Origin: Cenococcum geophilum 1.58
Lineage: Eukaryota; Ascomycota; Dothideomycetes; Gloniales; Gloniaceae
Assembly: GCA_001692895.1 (NCBI GenBank)
Contig: KV748255.1
Span: 1-64,000, forward strand
Direction of reading: 5' to 3'
DNA length: 64,000 nt
Positions 10,756 to 21,132 of this stretch are shown here, one piece after another. Position 1 is the first letter of the stretch. The number at the start of each line of letters is the position of its first letter. The notes below the pieces were generated by a model. That model saw only the letters and a program-made list of their open reading frames with translations, had not been told where the DNA came from and made no database searches. Made by a program: the position numbers and the translations under genes.

Positions 10756-12729
10756 CTGCGAACCAACCCTATAATAAGACTCCGTGCCAATCTGCCTACG
10801 GAACCGACCCTGCGCAGTACCGTACTGCCATATATTATTGACAAACTAATAGCGCCGCTATGCCTGCTATTACGATACTGATCGCACTAGTACGCCTGCG
10901 ATCCACTAACCGAATAATCGTGCCTATATGCCTACGATTAACCGACTAACTGGTAGACAGGCTTTATGCTTAACCACTATTATTACTGTCGCTGGTACCG
11001 TACTACCACCTAGATAGACCGCTGCTATGCTTACAGCTAATTCCGATTTAACCGTTGCTGCTCTACCCGTAGCTTACCGATATTTTGCTGCTCCTGCCTA
11101 CAGCTAATCTTTAACCTTTACTGCTTCTACCTGTAGCTAAACTAATACTTTGCTGCCTTTCTGCAGCGCCATAAGCACAAAGAAAGAACTGCTAGTGTTG
11201 GAATGTATGGATAGAGGTTATATTGTCTCTGATTAGTCACCCTTATAGTGACTTATTAGCCCCCTTCTTAGGCACTGCGATCCTTACGATTCTTTACTTT
11301 TGACATCAATTAAATAAAACAATCATTATACTATCTACGAACCGTAGCTATGTGATATCCCCCTTATGTAACTAATAGGAACTAATATCGGTATATATAA
11401 GCTATTAAGCGCACTAATATAATCTATAAAAAAGGGCTATATCTTATTATCGGATTGTACCCATTTAGGAGTTTAATTAGGCGGTAGCTTAATAATATTC
11501 TTATATAGCTTATACAGAGCATTAAGAACCTTATAGAAGGCGCTAATAGAGGTTAGTTATAGCGTCTTATTACCTATTAAATATTACCTACTAATAGGCT
11601 TACTATAGACGTCAAGTGCTAAAACTCCTACGCTACGAACCTTTTAGTTAACCTACCCCCATATCTAGCTATAAATATTATTAGCTTCTACTCCGCTAAT
11701 ATACCTTCCTATATATATAATTCGTAGTCGTTAACAAGCCGATTAAGGAGTAATTTAAACATTTATTAATTAAGGCGCGTTAATGTTTTAAGCGCCTGCG
11801 GAGGACCGTATAATAGCTCTATCGTTCTTACCTTACCGCGAAGAGGATTAATAAGCTGCCGGCGCCTGCCATTTAATGCTAGAAGGGTTTTTACACACTT
11901 AATAAGTATATAAAGCAGCGATATCATTGCTAGAACGCCTATTAATACTATGGCCAATATATAAGGCTTTATAGTTAACGTTAAATTAGATTACGTAATA
12001 GGGATAATAGGTTAAAAATATTATAAAGGATAGCAAAATTAATTAACTGGGTTGTGTTAGGCGTTAGCGTCCCACTAGGACCCCCCCTTTAAAACGGCAG
12101 GTCCAGGTGGAATTCGCCTAGGTAGATAGCCTAGGTGGCTTATATTACTAATTAACCACGCTGCTATACTAGATTTGGGAGCGCAATCGCAGCTAACGCG
12201 AACGCCTCCACCTGGCCAGGTGGAACCTCCTTTTTAGCTACTAAGATGTCTAATCTACCTAAAATCCACCTAGGGCGTCGAACAAACCGTATCTACTAGG
12301 TGGATATCGATATTGGTGGCCCGTTCGCGGCCAGGTGGCCCCAGGTGGCCCCAGGTGGCTTTTTTAGAGAGCCCACCTAGTGGAGTCGACCTGGTCAAAA
12401 AAAGTTATCAAACATGGCCTAAAGTACGACAATAATCTACCTACTAAAAATCCGGTATAAAAAACGACGTAGCGTTCTTTACTAGTATTTCTACTTGCTA
12501 GGATTTTCTATAAGAGTTATGGGTATCTATATAATTTGCCTTAAAGTAGGTATATGCCTTCCCCGGTAACTTATGGTAAGGTCCTACGAGAGTTGGTCCG
12601 TGCGTGAACACCAGAATCAAAAGCAGACCTGCGGAGGATAGATTATCCTATCCGGTCGGGCGGATAATAATCCTATCCGAGGATAGCCCGGATATCGGAT
12701 AATATCCGGATAATATCCAAATAATATAC

Positions 12730-12859
12730 TACCTATAGCCCCACTAATATAACTCTATATTTTATAAATAGAGGCCTAATTTATAGCTCTATTCTAGGGC
12801 TATAAAATAAGCCTTTATTTATATAATTTAAGGCCATTTTGGTAGAGTTATAGGGGGTA
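12730..12859. mobile_element. 130-bp palindromic MITE, first copy
   Basis: Begins ACCTATAGCCCCACTAATAT and ends TAGAGTTATAGGGGGTA, so the termini are inverted repeats. The interior contains CTCTATATTTTATAAATAG. A second copy lies at 12921-13051 in the opposite orientation. Confidence 0.6.
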
Positions 12860-12920
12860 CTTATTTCTAGGAATGGAGGGGCCGGATAAGTCAGCGGAGA
12901 GCCTTAAGCCATTGCAAAGC

Positions 12921-13051
12921 ACCCCCTATAACCCTACTAATAACGCTCTATATTTTATAAATAATAGCTTATTTTATAGCCCTAAAATAGAGCTATAGAA
13001 TAGNACTCTATTTATAAAATATAGAGTTATATTAGTGGGGCTATAGGGGGT
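12921..13051. mobile_element. 130-bp palindromic MITE, second copy (inverted)
   Basis: Begins ACCCCCTATAACCCTACTAA and ends TTAGTGGGGCTATAGGGGGT. Read in reverse complement it aligns with 12730-12859. One undetermined base (n) lies at about 13004. The two inverted copies could form a large hairpin. Confidence 0.6.
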
Positions 13052-13119
13052 ATATTGTTTTAATAAAGGACAATACACGCCGCTACGGCTTGGCGATTTT
13101 TACCGATCTTTTATAGTAG

Positions 13120-13440
13120 ATAGTAGAGGCTCTACATAAAGCTCTGCACGAAGCTCTGCAAAAGCTCTCCATAAAGCTCTGCTTAAAGCCCTATTTAGAT
13201 CTTTAAGGCTTTACTAATACGTAGCACTAATATACTATATCGCTCTATATAACGCTCTGCACAATTCTCTATATTAAAAACTCTATATATAGACGCTCTA
13301 TAGGACGCTCTATATAACGCTCTATATATAAAGGCTATATATATAGAGGCTTTACATATAGGGCTCTATACGACGCTCTATATTAAAGACTCTATATATA
13401 GAAGCTCTACGTATATAGCTTTATATAAAGCCTAGTGCTA
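13120..13440. repeat. Degenerate GCTCTGCA/GCTCTATA repeats
   Basis: Dozens of imperfect AGCTCTGCACG, AAGCTCTGC, CGCTCTATATA and GGCTCTATA units. They look like older, C-to-T-decayed relatives of the better preserved array at 13890-14270. Confidence 0.65.
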
Positions 13441-13889
13441 GCTATATTTATAGTGTTATATAATAGAAATAAAAAATTTAGTTTTATAGTTAAAATTCTA
13501 TAGATACTAAGCCTTATCTAGATATTATATCTAGGCTATCCTTAGATAGGATTATTATCCGCCTAACTAAATAGGATAGTTTATTCTTTATAAGTATATC
13601 TTTAATAGACTTATAAAGGATAGGCTAGATAGGCCTCTTAGATAATAGACCTATTAGCTAATAGTATTCGGAGACTATCTGGATAGTCTTTAGATAGCCT
13701 TAGCTATATTTCTTAATATATAATTATTTAAAGCTTAAAGAGGTCTAGATGTCTATAATAAAATTAATATTTATCTTTACAAAAATAATATTTATTAGCT
13801 AAGTAGTTATATATATTTTTAATTAAATATTATTATATTATATAGAGGCTCTGCATATAAAAGCTTTATATAAGGCTTTATACGAGGAT

Positions 13890-14270
13890 CTACATGAATC
13901 TCTACGTGCAGAGGCTCTGCGCGACGGCTCTGCGTACGACGGCTCTACTACGGAGGCTCTATATAAAAGCTTCGTGCAGAGCTTCGTGTAGAGCTTCGTG
14001 CAGAGTCTCCATACGCAGAGCCCCGTGCAGAGCCTCCGTACGCAGAGCTTCGTGCAGAGCCTCCATGCGCAGAGCTTCGTGCAGAGCCTCCATACGCAGA
14101 GCCTCCGTACGCAGAGCTTCGTGCNGAGCTTCGTGNAGAGCCTCCGTACGTAAAGCTTCGTGCAGAGCCTCTATACGTAGAGCTTCGTGTAGAGCCTCCG
14201 TATACAGAGCTTCGTGCAGAGCTTTGGTAGAGCTCCGTGCGCGGCTCCCCTAAAGCCTTGTTCCGCAGAG
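13890..14270. repeat. AGAGCTTCGTGC / AGAGCCTCCGTACGC tandem array
   Basis: Alternating short units, mainly GCAGAGCTTCGTGC and AGAGCCTCCGTAC, about 15-30 bp per higher-order period. Two undetermined bases occur in it. It can be read as a long open frame of RASCRAS/RRAS repeats, but that is a by-product of the repeat period; no start context or homology supports a protein. Confidence 0.85.
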
Positions 14271-14612
14271 CTCTTGTAAGCTTTATATCTATATAATATT
14301 ACTTACCCTTAGGATATTTAGATAAAAGTGGTACCATTTTAAAGCGCTTTATAAGCTCTATAAATCTATATTAATAGAAAAATTATTTATTTAATATTGG
14401 GAGGTACATTACAAGTGTAAGCATATTAAGGGGATTTTGCCAAGACTATCCGGAGACTATCCGGATAGTCTCCGGATACTATCAGCTGATAGGCCTATTA
14501 TCCGAGAGGCCTATCCGGCCTATCCTCCGCAGGTCTGATCAAAAGTACGTATACTATTGGTTCTATTGGTTGGCCCTTATCGATAACCGTAGGACCCATT
14601 TTTCCAGGGGGA

Positions 14613-14910
14613 GTCGCTAACTACGTAATAAAATTCTAGACCTTCTAACAAAGGTTTTCTTGAAACGGTTTAGCGTGATGGTAAAAAACCTCGGCAGAAG
14701 GTCTGGCTCGAGATAAATGAAGAATATTTTGCCAATCACAAAGACAGCTATCAAGATATAGATAGTGAATGAGAGATTCTTAATATACCGCTGAATATCA
14801 TTTATCACTAATGTGTTATCATTAAAAAAGACTCGCTAATTTAGAATAGATAGATCCACTGAAGACATACATTTCAGTTGCTGAAACCCAAGCATAAAAG
14901 TTTCTTTATT
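14613..14910. other. Gene-free flank, 3' of SDR
   Basis: AT-rich. On the minus strand 14808-14617 could encode 63 aa with one strongly hydrophobic segment, but there is no homologue I recognise and no convincing promoter, so it is not called as a gene. Confidence 0.5.
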
Positions 14911-15866
14911 TTATAATTTAGCTGAGATGGCCGATCCCCCATCCAGCGCAATTGTTGCTCCATTTACCCACGCCCCTGCCCTACTGCCTAAGAATAGACA
15001 TGCCCCAGCGACATCCTGAGGCGTACCTATCCTGCCCAGTGTCGTCTGACCTTCGATGACGTCCCTGAATTTCTTCAGCGTTGCAGCCATCATCTTGCTC
15101 TCAAACGGACCACACGCTAGGGTATTCGAAGTAATATGCCGCCGTCCAAGGTGATTCGCGAGCACTCGGGACAGATGGTGCAGGCCTGCTTTGGAGGCGC
15201 TATAGGCGAAGGTCTCGAGCGAAGGAACACGTAGGCCGTCTATGCTGCCGATGTTAATGATACGCGCAGGGTCTTCGGCGGTAGCAGCATTTTCGAGAAG
15301 CGGGGTGAGGAGTTGTGTTATTGTGAAGACGCGGTGCAGGTTTAATGTGAGGACTCGAGTCCACGCGCTGTCTGGGTAGGTGTCGTATGATTCGCCCCAA
15401 TTGCTGCCGCTATTGTTGACGAGAATGTGGAGTTCTGTATGAGAGATGTTTCATTAGTATAGGTTCTTAACGAATTGCTCGGTCCCGAAGCTATCAGCTA
15501 GCTAGCTAGTTGCCTCAAGCGGTCGTACGTACTCTTCTCTCTCTTTCCCAGTTCCTGTGCCAACTGTTTGCAGTCCTCTTCTTTATAAAAGTTTGCTGGA
15601 ATTGCATATGCGCTGCCCTTGCCAAGCGCGTTCAGCTCCTTGCAGGCCTGTTCGCATGCTTTGGCGTCTCTGGAGGATATGTACACTTTTGCACCATTTT
15701 GGACGAAGCCTTCAGATATCATCCTCCCAATTCCTTTGGCGCCGCCGGTCACCAACACGACCTTGTCCTATATGACGTCAGCTGCTTTGGATACGGAGGT
15801 CGCAAAAAAAAAAATTGGTAAGTGAGGTTGATTGACCTTGACGTCAAAGAGAGTGGATACATCCAT
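14911..15866 (-). CDS. Short-chain dehydrogenase/reductase (RhlG-like 3-oxoacyl reductase type)
   Basis: Three exons: 15866-15837, 15767-15533, 15434-14911; 262 aa. Introns are 69 bp (GTCAAT..TATAG) and 98 bp (GTACGT..CATACAG, CTAAT branch). The protein shows the cofactor motif TGGAKGIG (about 17-24), the NNSG motif (about 95-98), catalytic Ser about 152, and YSASK (Tyr about 166, Lys about 170). A conserved fungal SDR group starts MDVSxLFDVKDKVVLVTGG in the same way, which fixes the first exon. Members are often named rhamnolipid-type 3-oxoacyl-ACP reductases, but the true substrate in fungi is unknown to me. NADP(H) use is likely. It is cytosolic by lack of targeting signals. It lies head-to-head with the DJ-1 gene. 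Confidence 0.9.
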
Positions 15867-16466
15867 GTTGGAATAAAGGTTTGAATGGCAAGAGAAAAGC
15901 TCTGTTATGTGAGGAAGCAATTGCTATGATATGCCTTCGGAATCTAGGAAACGAGCAAAGAGCCGAGGCTCGGCAGAACTTCTTTCCGTCTCGCTATCAA
16001 ATCTTGAGACATAAAATTGGTATTCTTGTATTTTAATAGAATAAATATATTAGACCGAAATTTAGTATATTTAAACATTGACACTGCAGAGTGAAGTCTG
16101 CTAGCAGGCTCTCCGCTTTTGTCTACGCTGAAATAGGCTTTAGATCTGGCGGAACTACTCAACGCAACAGCCCAGACAGCACAACTCGAGCCAACATATG
16201 GACCACATATAGACTATATCTCCGGAATCTACTTCAGGAGAAGTGAAGCTAGAACTAAATCAGATAAAAGTGTTACGCGGCCCCAGAGATGGCTTACAAA
16301 ACTTGCTCAACCACCACTGACGAATCACGAGTTCCAGAATTCTGTTGCCTGATGCCTGATCCTACTAAATAGGGGTGATATAATGAACTGCTTTCATTCC
16401 TTTTAAATCAATTATTCTGGTAATAAATGTTTTGCTTAAGTGCAGTACCTTACGATCTTCTCCAAA
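15867..16466. promoter_or_regulatory. Divergent intergenic region (SDR / DJ-1)
   Basis: 600 bp between two start codons on opposite strands; both promoters must be here. No coding potential of note. Sequence is AT-rich in the middle (about 16010-16080). Confidence 0.5.
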
Positions 16467-17316
16467 ATGACCGCCTTAGGCAATCCCAAGCCCGTTCGCA
16501 TTGGCGTCCTTGTCGTGCCCCCAATCCAACTCCTTGACCTCTCCCCCGTGGATCTCTTTGATATGCTTACAAAGGAATATTTGCAAGCTTGCAATCTACC
16601 CGCTCCACTCATTGCTCTTGGAGTTCCAATATCCATAACGCATATCTCCTTCGCTGGAGCCAACAGCATTGCGGCGTGCACTGCCAACGTAGGTCTTCGC
16701 ATCAACGCTGGTTTATCTGACGCTAGTGTTAAACCGGGTGAGTTGGATATCTTACTCGTTCCGGGTACGGATCCGAACACGGTGCCGAGGGAGGAGGAAT
16801 TGGACTTCGTGAGGAAGCATGTCGAGGCGGGTGTGACTCTGATGACAATTTGCACTGGCATTTTTGTTGCAGCATATGCTGGGGTATTAGATGGAAAGAA
16901 AGCGACGGGTTCACGGGCGTTGGTGTCGATGATATTAAAGAAGAAATTCCCGAGAGTAGAATGGTCGGAGAAGAGATGGGTACAAGACGGAAAAATGTGG
17001 ACTAGTGGTAAACTATATTATCTCTTGCCTCCTCTCTAATCTGTATTTCCAAGGGTAGTTGGGGGCTCCATCCACTTAAATCGTCATGACATTTGCATGG
17101 GCTAAATTATGAATAGGCGGTATCACGAATGGCCAGGATATGGTAGCCGCGTACATCCACCAGCGATGGCCTGGGCCAGTTGCAAATACTGTATGTGCAA
17201 TGGCAGATGTTGGAAACCGTAGTGCGGAATATGATAACGGAAGCGTGAAGGAGAATGCTTGGTGGGTATGGCAAATATTCAGGGCATGGACCATGGGGTT
17301 TAGGAAGACCAAATGA
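16467..17316 (+). CDS. DJ-1/PfpI family (class I glutamine amidotransferase-like) protein
   Basis: Two exons, 16467-17007 and 17117-17316; 246 aa. The 109-bp intron runs GTAAAC..GAATAG. The ATG at 16467 is chosen over an in-frame GTG 27 bases upstream because it opens directly onto the family's KPVRIGVLVVPPIQLLD strand. The nucleophile elbow TICTGIF places the reactive Cys at about 129. The join gives WTSGGITNGQDMVAAYI, which is conserved in this fungal group. The family includes glyoxalase III-like and peptidase-like enzymes and stress proteins; the reaction cannot be told from sequence. Likely cytosolic. Minus-strand frames over exon 2 are shadows. Confidence 0.9.
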
Positions 17317-17959
17317 GAAACTAAGATCTGTCTCAATGAAAATAACAAGGGGGTAATTTTCCTTGGAGGTTTTGCTTGAAAGATGCAATACAAAATCATT
17401 AAGAAAGAAGTAAATTGTGAAGAGATCATTAGAGATGTTGTGGGATACGGCAAACCTCCTAAGAGCGGCTGCATTGCAACTACAATGATTGCGACGACTT
17501 CTGGGACTATATGGGGAATTCCGGTCCTCCGCAAAACTCGTGCTGAAAAATAGGAGGATGGTATTCACTTCCTCTCTTCTCATGATCCCCTTTCATCTCT
17601 GGCAGCAGCGGCCAGAGATAAAAGGGCAGGCCACAGGCCGACCATTTAGTCAACTCACCTACCTTAATTTCTTAATAGCGGTGCAACGGAAAAAAAAATT
17701 GCAGCTGATGATTATATCGAGGAAGGCCTCCGAGGCGAGGTTCGATTAACCTTCGCAACCCAAGGCTTATTTTGGTTTAGGGATGAGATAATATCGGGCA
17801 CCTGCATCTCCCCGCTTCGATATCGGCCAAATGGGTGCATGTTCGAGAAGATGACGCCAGCAATGATTTACCGTTCTAGGCCACTTCTAACTCAGGTCCT
17901 GTGTCGCCAAATATTTCGTGCGTCGATTGGAAACCCGCGTCGGAGAAACCGCTCCGAAC
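17317..17959. other. Intergenic, no gene seen
   Basis: 3' flank of the DJ-1 gene and 5' flank of the phosphodiesterase gene. Short frames exist but none has recognisable similarity or splice structure. Confidence 0.5.
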
Positions 17960-19027
17960 ATGGCTCGCGAACCACCCAAACTGGGGTCCATTGAAACTAT
18001 CCTAGCTTCAAAATTAGCAGAACCGCCTGCTAAGAAGCTTGATGACTCCCATTACCAACCTAGGACGCAATCTTACTATGAATTCAACGGCTCGGCCTGG
18101 CAAGCGGCTCCTACAGCCCATTCTGCGACATCCGCCGCGACCTCTACGACGGGAGCGTTGACTATGCGGCTCATTACTTGGAATATAGATGTTCTGAGTG
18201 ATGGAGCCAAACCACGTATGGCCGGTGCCCTGGAGCACCTCGAAAGTTTAGTATTGAATATGCCATCCGCGCAACCAATCGTCATATTTCTGCAAGAGAT
18301 GGGCCAGACGGACCTGGCACAGATACAAGCTGCAGAGTGGGTGCAGGCAAGGTTCTTTCTCACGGATATTGATGAGCGCAGCTGGGACAGCCCACATTAC
18401 GGGACTACAACACTGGTGGATCGACGGTTTAACATTAAGAAGATTTTCCGGGTACCCTGGGTTACAAAATTTGAGCGGGACGGGTTATTCATCGATATAA
18501 AGGGTAGCAAGGGTCAGGTAGTGCGACTATGCAACACGCATCTTGAGTCGCTGGCTTCGGATCCTCCAGTCCGACCGTTGCAGCTCGCTGCAGCTGCAAA
18601 GTACCTGCACGCGGACAGCGTCCAAGCAGCGCTACTTGCTGGCGACCTCAACGCTATTCAGCCATTTGACCGTACATTGCATACAGAGAATAGACTCAAG
18701 GATGCTTATCTTGAGCTTGGAGGGAAAGAAGACAGCGAAGAGGGGTATACTTGGGGCCATCAGGTCCCGCAGTGGATGAAAAACAAGTTTGGATGTAGTA
18801 GGATGGACAAGATTCTATATAGCGGAGCTGTTAGAGTGAAGACATTGGAAAGAATTGGAGTTGGGGTTAAGGTTGCAGAGGATAAGAGGCAAGAAATGAG
18901 GGACATTGGGTGCGAGGAATGGGTTACAGACCATTACGGGCTAATGGGCGAGTTGCAGCTCGATGTTTCCTGCTTGATCAGTGAAGTCGGGAGTGCTAGG
19001 TTACCGGCGGGAATCTCTCGCATTTAA
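17960..19027 (+). CDS. Endonuclease/exonuclease/phosphatase family protein, TDP2-like
   Basis: Single exon, 355 aa from the ATG at 17960; an upstream in-frame GTG is ignored. All signature blocks of Mg-dependent tyrosyl-DNA phosphodiesterase 2-like EEP enzymes are visible: TWNID (about 73-77), FLQE with catalytic Glu about 113, NTHLES (about 192-197), GDLN (about 228-231) and TDH (about 323-325, in place of the usual SDH). The N-terminal 70 residues are Ala/Ser/Thr-rich and probably disordered. TDP2 removes topoisomerase II adducts from 5' DNA ends; whether this fungal member does so is inference. Likely nuclear or cytosolic. Confidence 0.85.
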   Translation: MAREPPKLGSIETILASKLAEPPAKKLDDSHYQPRTQSYYEFNGSAWQAAPTAHSATSAATSTTGALTMRLITWNIDVLSDGAKPRMAGALEHLESLVLNMPSAQPIVIFLQEMGQTDLAQIQAAEWVQARFFLTDIDERSWDSPHYGTTTLVDRRFNIKKIFRVPWVTKFERDGLFIDIKGSKGQVVRLCNTHLESLASDPPVRPLQLAAAAKYLHADSVQAALLAGDLNAIQPFDRTLHTENRLKDAYLELGGKEDSEEGYTWGHQVPQWMKNKFGCSRMDKILYSGAVRVKTLERIGVGVKVAEDKRQEMRDIGCEEWVTDHYGLMGELQLDVSCLISEVGSARLPAGISRI

Positions 19028-19787
19028 CGAATACATTGAGACGAAACACCATGAGCCTTGCGAATTAAACTTAGGTAGATTTGGAGAAAGCTTACTTCCA
19101 TTCCTAGATACAATATCCTCACTTGCTATCTGGATGCGAGCCCAGCAACGCAATTTGAAGGGGCGTTGTAACCATAATGCCGACATACATGCAGCATTTA
19201 CTGCTGTTTCCTATCATATTTGATACTGGTCCATATTCTTCCATTGATTTGAACGAAATCTGCCGGACTCTGTTAAATTTAAGCTATCAATCAGCCTTGT
19301 TGCAAGAACTATCTATCCCCCCCTTTCATTTCTTTGTCCTTGCGCTTTCTTATATATTCACTTTCGTTAACAGGAGTTGTGTAGCTTAGCACACTCTTAA
19401 ATATAATTAATCACTAAATTACTTTGGTGGTCTGCGCTGCAGTAAAGCACCCCCGAGAATGCTTACAAAAATGTATAGCTCAAATACGACAAACCTACTA
19501 CCTAGAATAACATCTGTAGGGCTGGTTGATGGATGCAATGAAGTTCTAAATGCTGGTTCGTAACCCTGGGGTTTGGAGGTCAAAGCTCATGCACGTGATG
19601 GAGCTCGGACTCGAAATCGGACCCCTGCAAGATTTCCGCGTCTTAGAAATTGAATGTCAACGCGCATCTCAACTCGCAATATGCACCCGACGACATCACC
19701 TCACAGCAACCACTTTTAAGCTTCAAAACACATTACCCTTTACCTTTATCGCGTATTACAAATATCACACCACAAAGTGCCCCCAGG
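19028..19787. other. Intergenic, no gene seen
   Basis: Holds the 3' flank of the phosphodiesterase gene and the promoter of ARP1. Nothing coding recognised. Confidence 0.5.
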
Positions 19788-21132
19788 ATGGGCTCCCGAC
19801 TGCACAATGCCCCAATTGTGCTCGACAATGGCAGTGGGACGATTCGAGCTGGTTTCGCTGGGCAAGATGTACCGAAATGCTATTTTCCATCATTTGTTGG
19901 GCGGCCAAAACACGTACGGACAATGGCAGGAGCTTTAGAAGGCGATGTTTTCATCGGACCGCAAGCGCAACAATATAGGGGTCTGTTTAAGATCAACTAT
20001 CCATTAGAACACGGCATAGTCACAGACTGGGATGATATGGAGAGGATATGGCAGTATGTTTACACAGAGGAGCTGAAGACAGTGAGCGAGGATGTACGTC
20101 AGGATTTGATGCCCCGAAGCAGCGAACGCCCGCTTCTTAATCAAGGAATGAAACAATGGCTAATGCAGAAGCTATCACATTTAATAGCATCCTGTCCTCC
20201 TCACGGAACCGCCACTAAATCCCCGCGAACACCGTGACACCGCAGCGCAGATCCTCTTCGAAACCTTCAACGTTCCCGCTCTCTACACTTCTGTCCAAGC
20301 CGTTCTTTCGCTCTACGCCTCTGGCAAAACAACGGGCATTGTTCTCGATTCCGGGGATGGCGTATCACATGCAGTGCCTGTGTTTCAGGGATTTGCAATT
20401 CCCAATAGTATTAGGCGGATAGACGTGGCAGGAAGGGATGTAACGGAGCATCTGCAGCAATTATTGAGGAAAAGCGGACACGTCTTTCACACGAGCGCGG
20501 AGAAAGAAACTGTCAGGATGATCAAGGAAACAACAGGGTATGTTGCATTGGAGCCTGCCAAAGAGGAAAAGGAATGGTCAGGTAGTGCTGCAAGGACAGA
20601 CGGGAAGAGCGTCGAGTACACACTGCCTGATGGGAAAAAGCTAAAAGTGGGTTTGCGGAAATGTGTAACTGCAGAACATACGCTGACTGCGGCATTTTAG
20701 ATTGGCGCAGAGAGATTCCGGGCTCCAGAAATTCTCTTCAATCCGGAACTTATCGGACTCGAGTATCCTGGTGTTCACCAAATAGTTGTTGACGCAATCA
20801 ACAGAACGGACATGGACTTGCGGAAATCGTTGTTTGGGAACATTGTTCTTTCAGGGGGGTCCACGCTCACGAAAGGATTTGGCAGTAGGCTTCTTCATGA
20901 AGTACAGCGTTTAGCTGTTAAGGATATGAGGATTAAAATATTAGCACCGCCTGAAAGAATATACACCACGTGGACTGGCGGGAGTATCCTTGCTGGCCTC
21001 AGTACTTTCAAGAAGGTTAGTTGTCCGCTAAGGGACAGAAGACTTAACCGGGACGCTAACGAAGCAAAGATGTGGGTCGAGAAGGATGAATGGCAAGAAA
21101 ACCCGGACATCATCCATACAAAGTTTGCCTAG
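19788..21132 (+). CDS. ARP1: Actin-related protein Arp1 (centractin), dynactin filament subunit
   Basis: Four exons: 19788-20093, 20188-20646, 20701-21015, 21070-21132; 380 aa, normal for Arp1. Introns are 94, 54 and 54 bp: GTACGT..AATAG; GTGGGT..TTTTAG with a CTGAC branch; GTTAGT..CAAAG with a CTAAC branch. Joins restore [32 protein letters not shown] and [13 protein letters not shown]. The N-terminus [21 protein letters not shown] is the Arp1 form of the actin nucleotide-binding loop, and the C-terminus ends [10 protein letters not shown]. Arp1 forms the short filament of dynactin, which links dynein to cargo; in filamentous fungi it is needed for nuclear migration. Intact despite stops seen when introns are read through. 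Confidence 0.95.

Larger units (their letters stand above)
8673..11377 (+). mobile_element. Copia-1 LTR retrotransposon, internally deleted
   Basis: Two LTRs of identical length, 182 bp (8673-8854 and 11196-11377), starting TGTYGGAATGTATGG and ending ..TTATGTAAC(C/T)AA(C/T)A, flanked by a perfect 5-bp duplication GGAAC (8668-8672, 11378-11382). At 2.7 kb it is too short for a full Copia. It keeps the start of gag and the end of integrase, but protease, most of integrase and all of reverse transcriptase are missing. The 3' LTR has more C-to-T changes than the 5' LTR. It is inserted in the Harbinger transposase. Confidence 0.9.
7960..11990 (-). pseudogene. Harbinger DDE transposase (DDE_Tnp_4 type), split by Copia-1
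   Basis: On the minus strand the segment 8660-7960 reads as the catalytic half of a PIF/Harbinger transposase. It has the EGSxxDGRV-like block (EGSTYNGRVFAF), then YYLADASYA, then the conserved VFSVLKAYFPIL helix and the YNFI..NGW tail. The N-terminal half lies at about 11990-11383, on the other side of the Copia insertion at 8673-11377. Numerous stops make it non-coding now. It supplied mobility for 6038-12419. Confidence 0.75.
6038..12419. mobile_element. PIF/Harbinger DNA transposon, RIP-mutated, with nested Copia
   Basis: Terminal inverted repeats begin GGCCATGTTCGATAACTTTT on the left and GGCCATGTTTGATAACTTTT (reverse complement) on the right. They are flanked by TAA at 6035-6037 and TAA at 12420-12422, the 3-bp TWA target duplication of this superfamily. 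Without the nested Copia-1 and its 5-bp duplication the element is about 3.67 kb. It carries the two convergent genes expected of the superfamily: a Myb/SANT-like protein (+) and a DDE transposase (-), both full of TAG/TAA codons. Subterminal DNA is rich in CCACCTGG-type repeats. The element is dead but structurally complete. Confidence 0.88.
12624..14537. mobile_element. Non-autonomous hAT-like element filled with tandem repeats
   Basis: Ends are CAGACCTGCGGAGGATAG and its inverse CTATCCTCCGCAGGTCTG, flanked by a perfect 8-bp duplication ATCAAAAG (12616-12623 and 14538-14545). An 8-bp duplication with CAG...CTG ends is the hAT signature. Subterminal regions are rich in TATCCGGATA-type repeats on both sides. 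The 1.9-kb interior has no transposase: it holds two inverted 130-bp MITE-like copies and long AGAGCTTCGTGC / AGAGCCTCCGTAC arrays. Confidence 0.85.
12559..14612 (+). mobile_element. MITE copy B, split by the hAT-like element
   Basis: The two halves are 12559-12623 and 14546-14612. The left half holds GGTCCTACGAGAG and TTGGTCCGTGCGTGAACACC; the right half holds TTGGTTGGCCCTTATCGATA and CGTAGGACC. Joined, they match copy C (27164-27304, inverted), which is uninterrupted and so shows the pre-insertion state. Confidence 0.7.

Noticed and set aside
13894-14253. 119-codon open frame of RASCRAS repeats
   Set aside because: By-product of the AGAGCTTCGTGC array inside a non-autonomous transposon.
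14617-14808. 63-codon hydrophobic frame on the minus strand
   Set aside because: AT-rich gene-free flank, no homologue and no promoter or splice evidence.
17076-17583. Two overlapping minus-strand frames of about 150 codons
   Set aside because: They overlap exon 2 of the DJ-1 gene, which is supported by homology and splice sites.
20094-20187. Apparent frameshift in ARP1
   Set aside because: Explained by a 94-bp GT-AG intron; the joined frame restores the conserved sequence.
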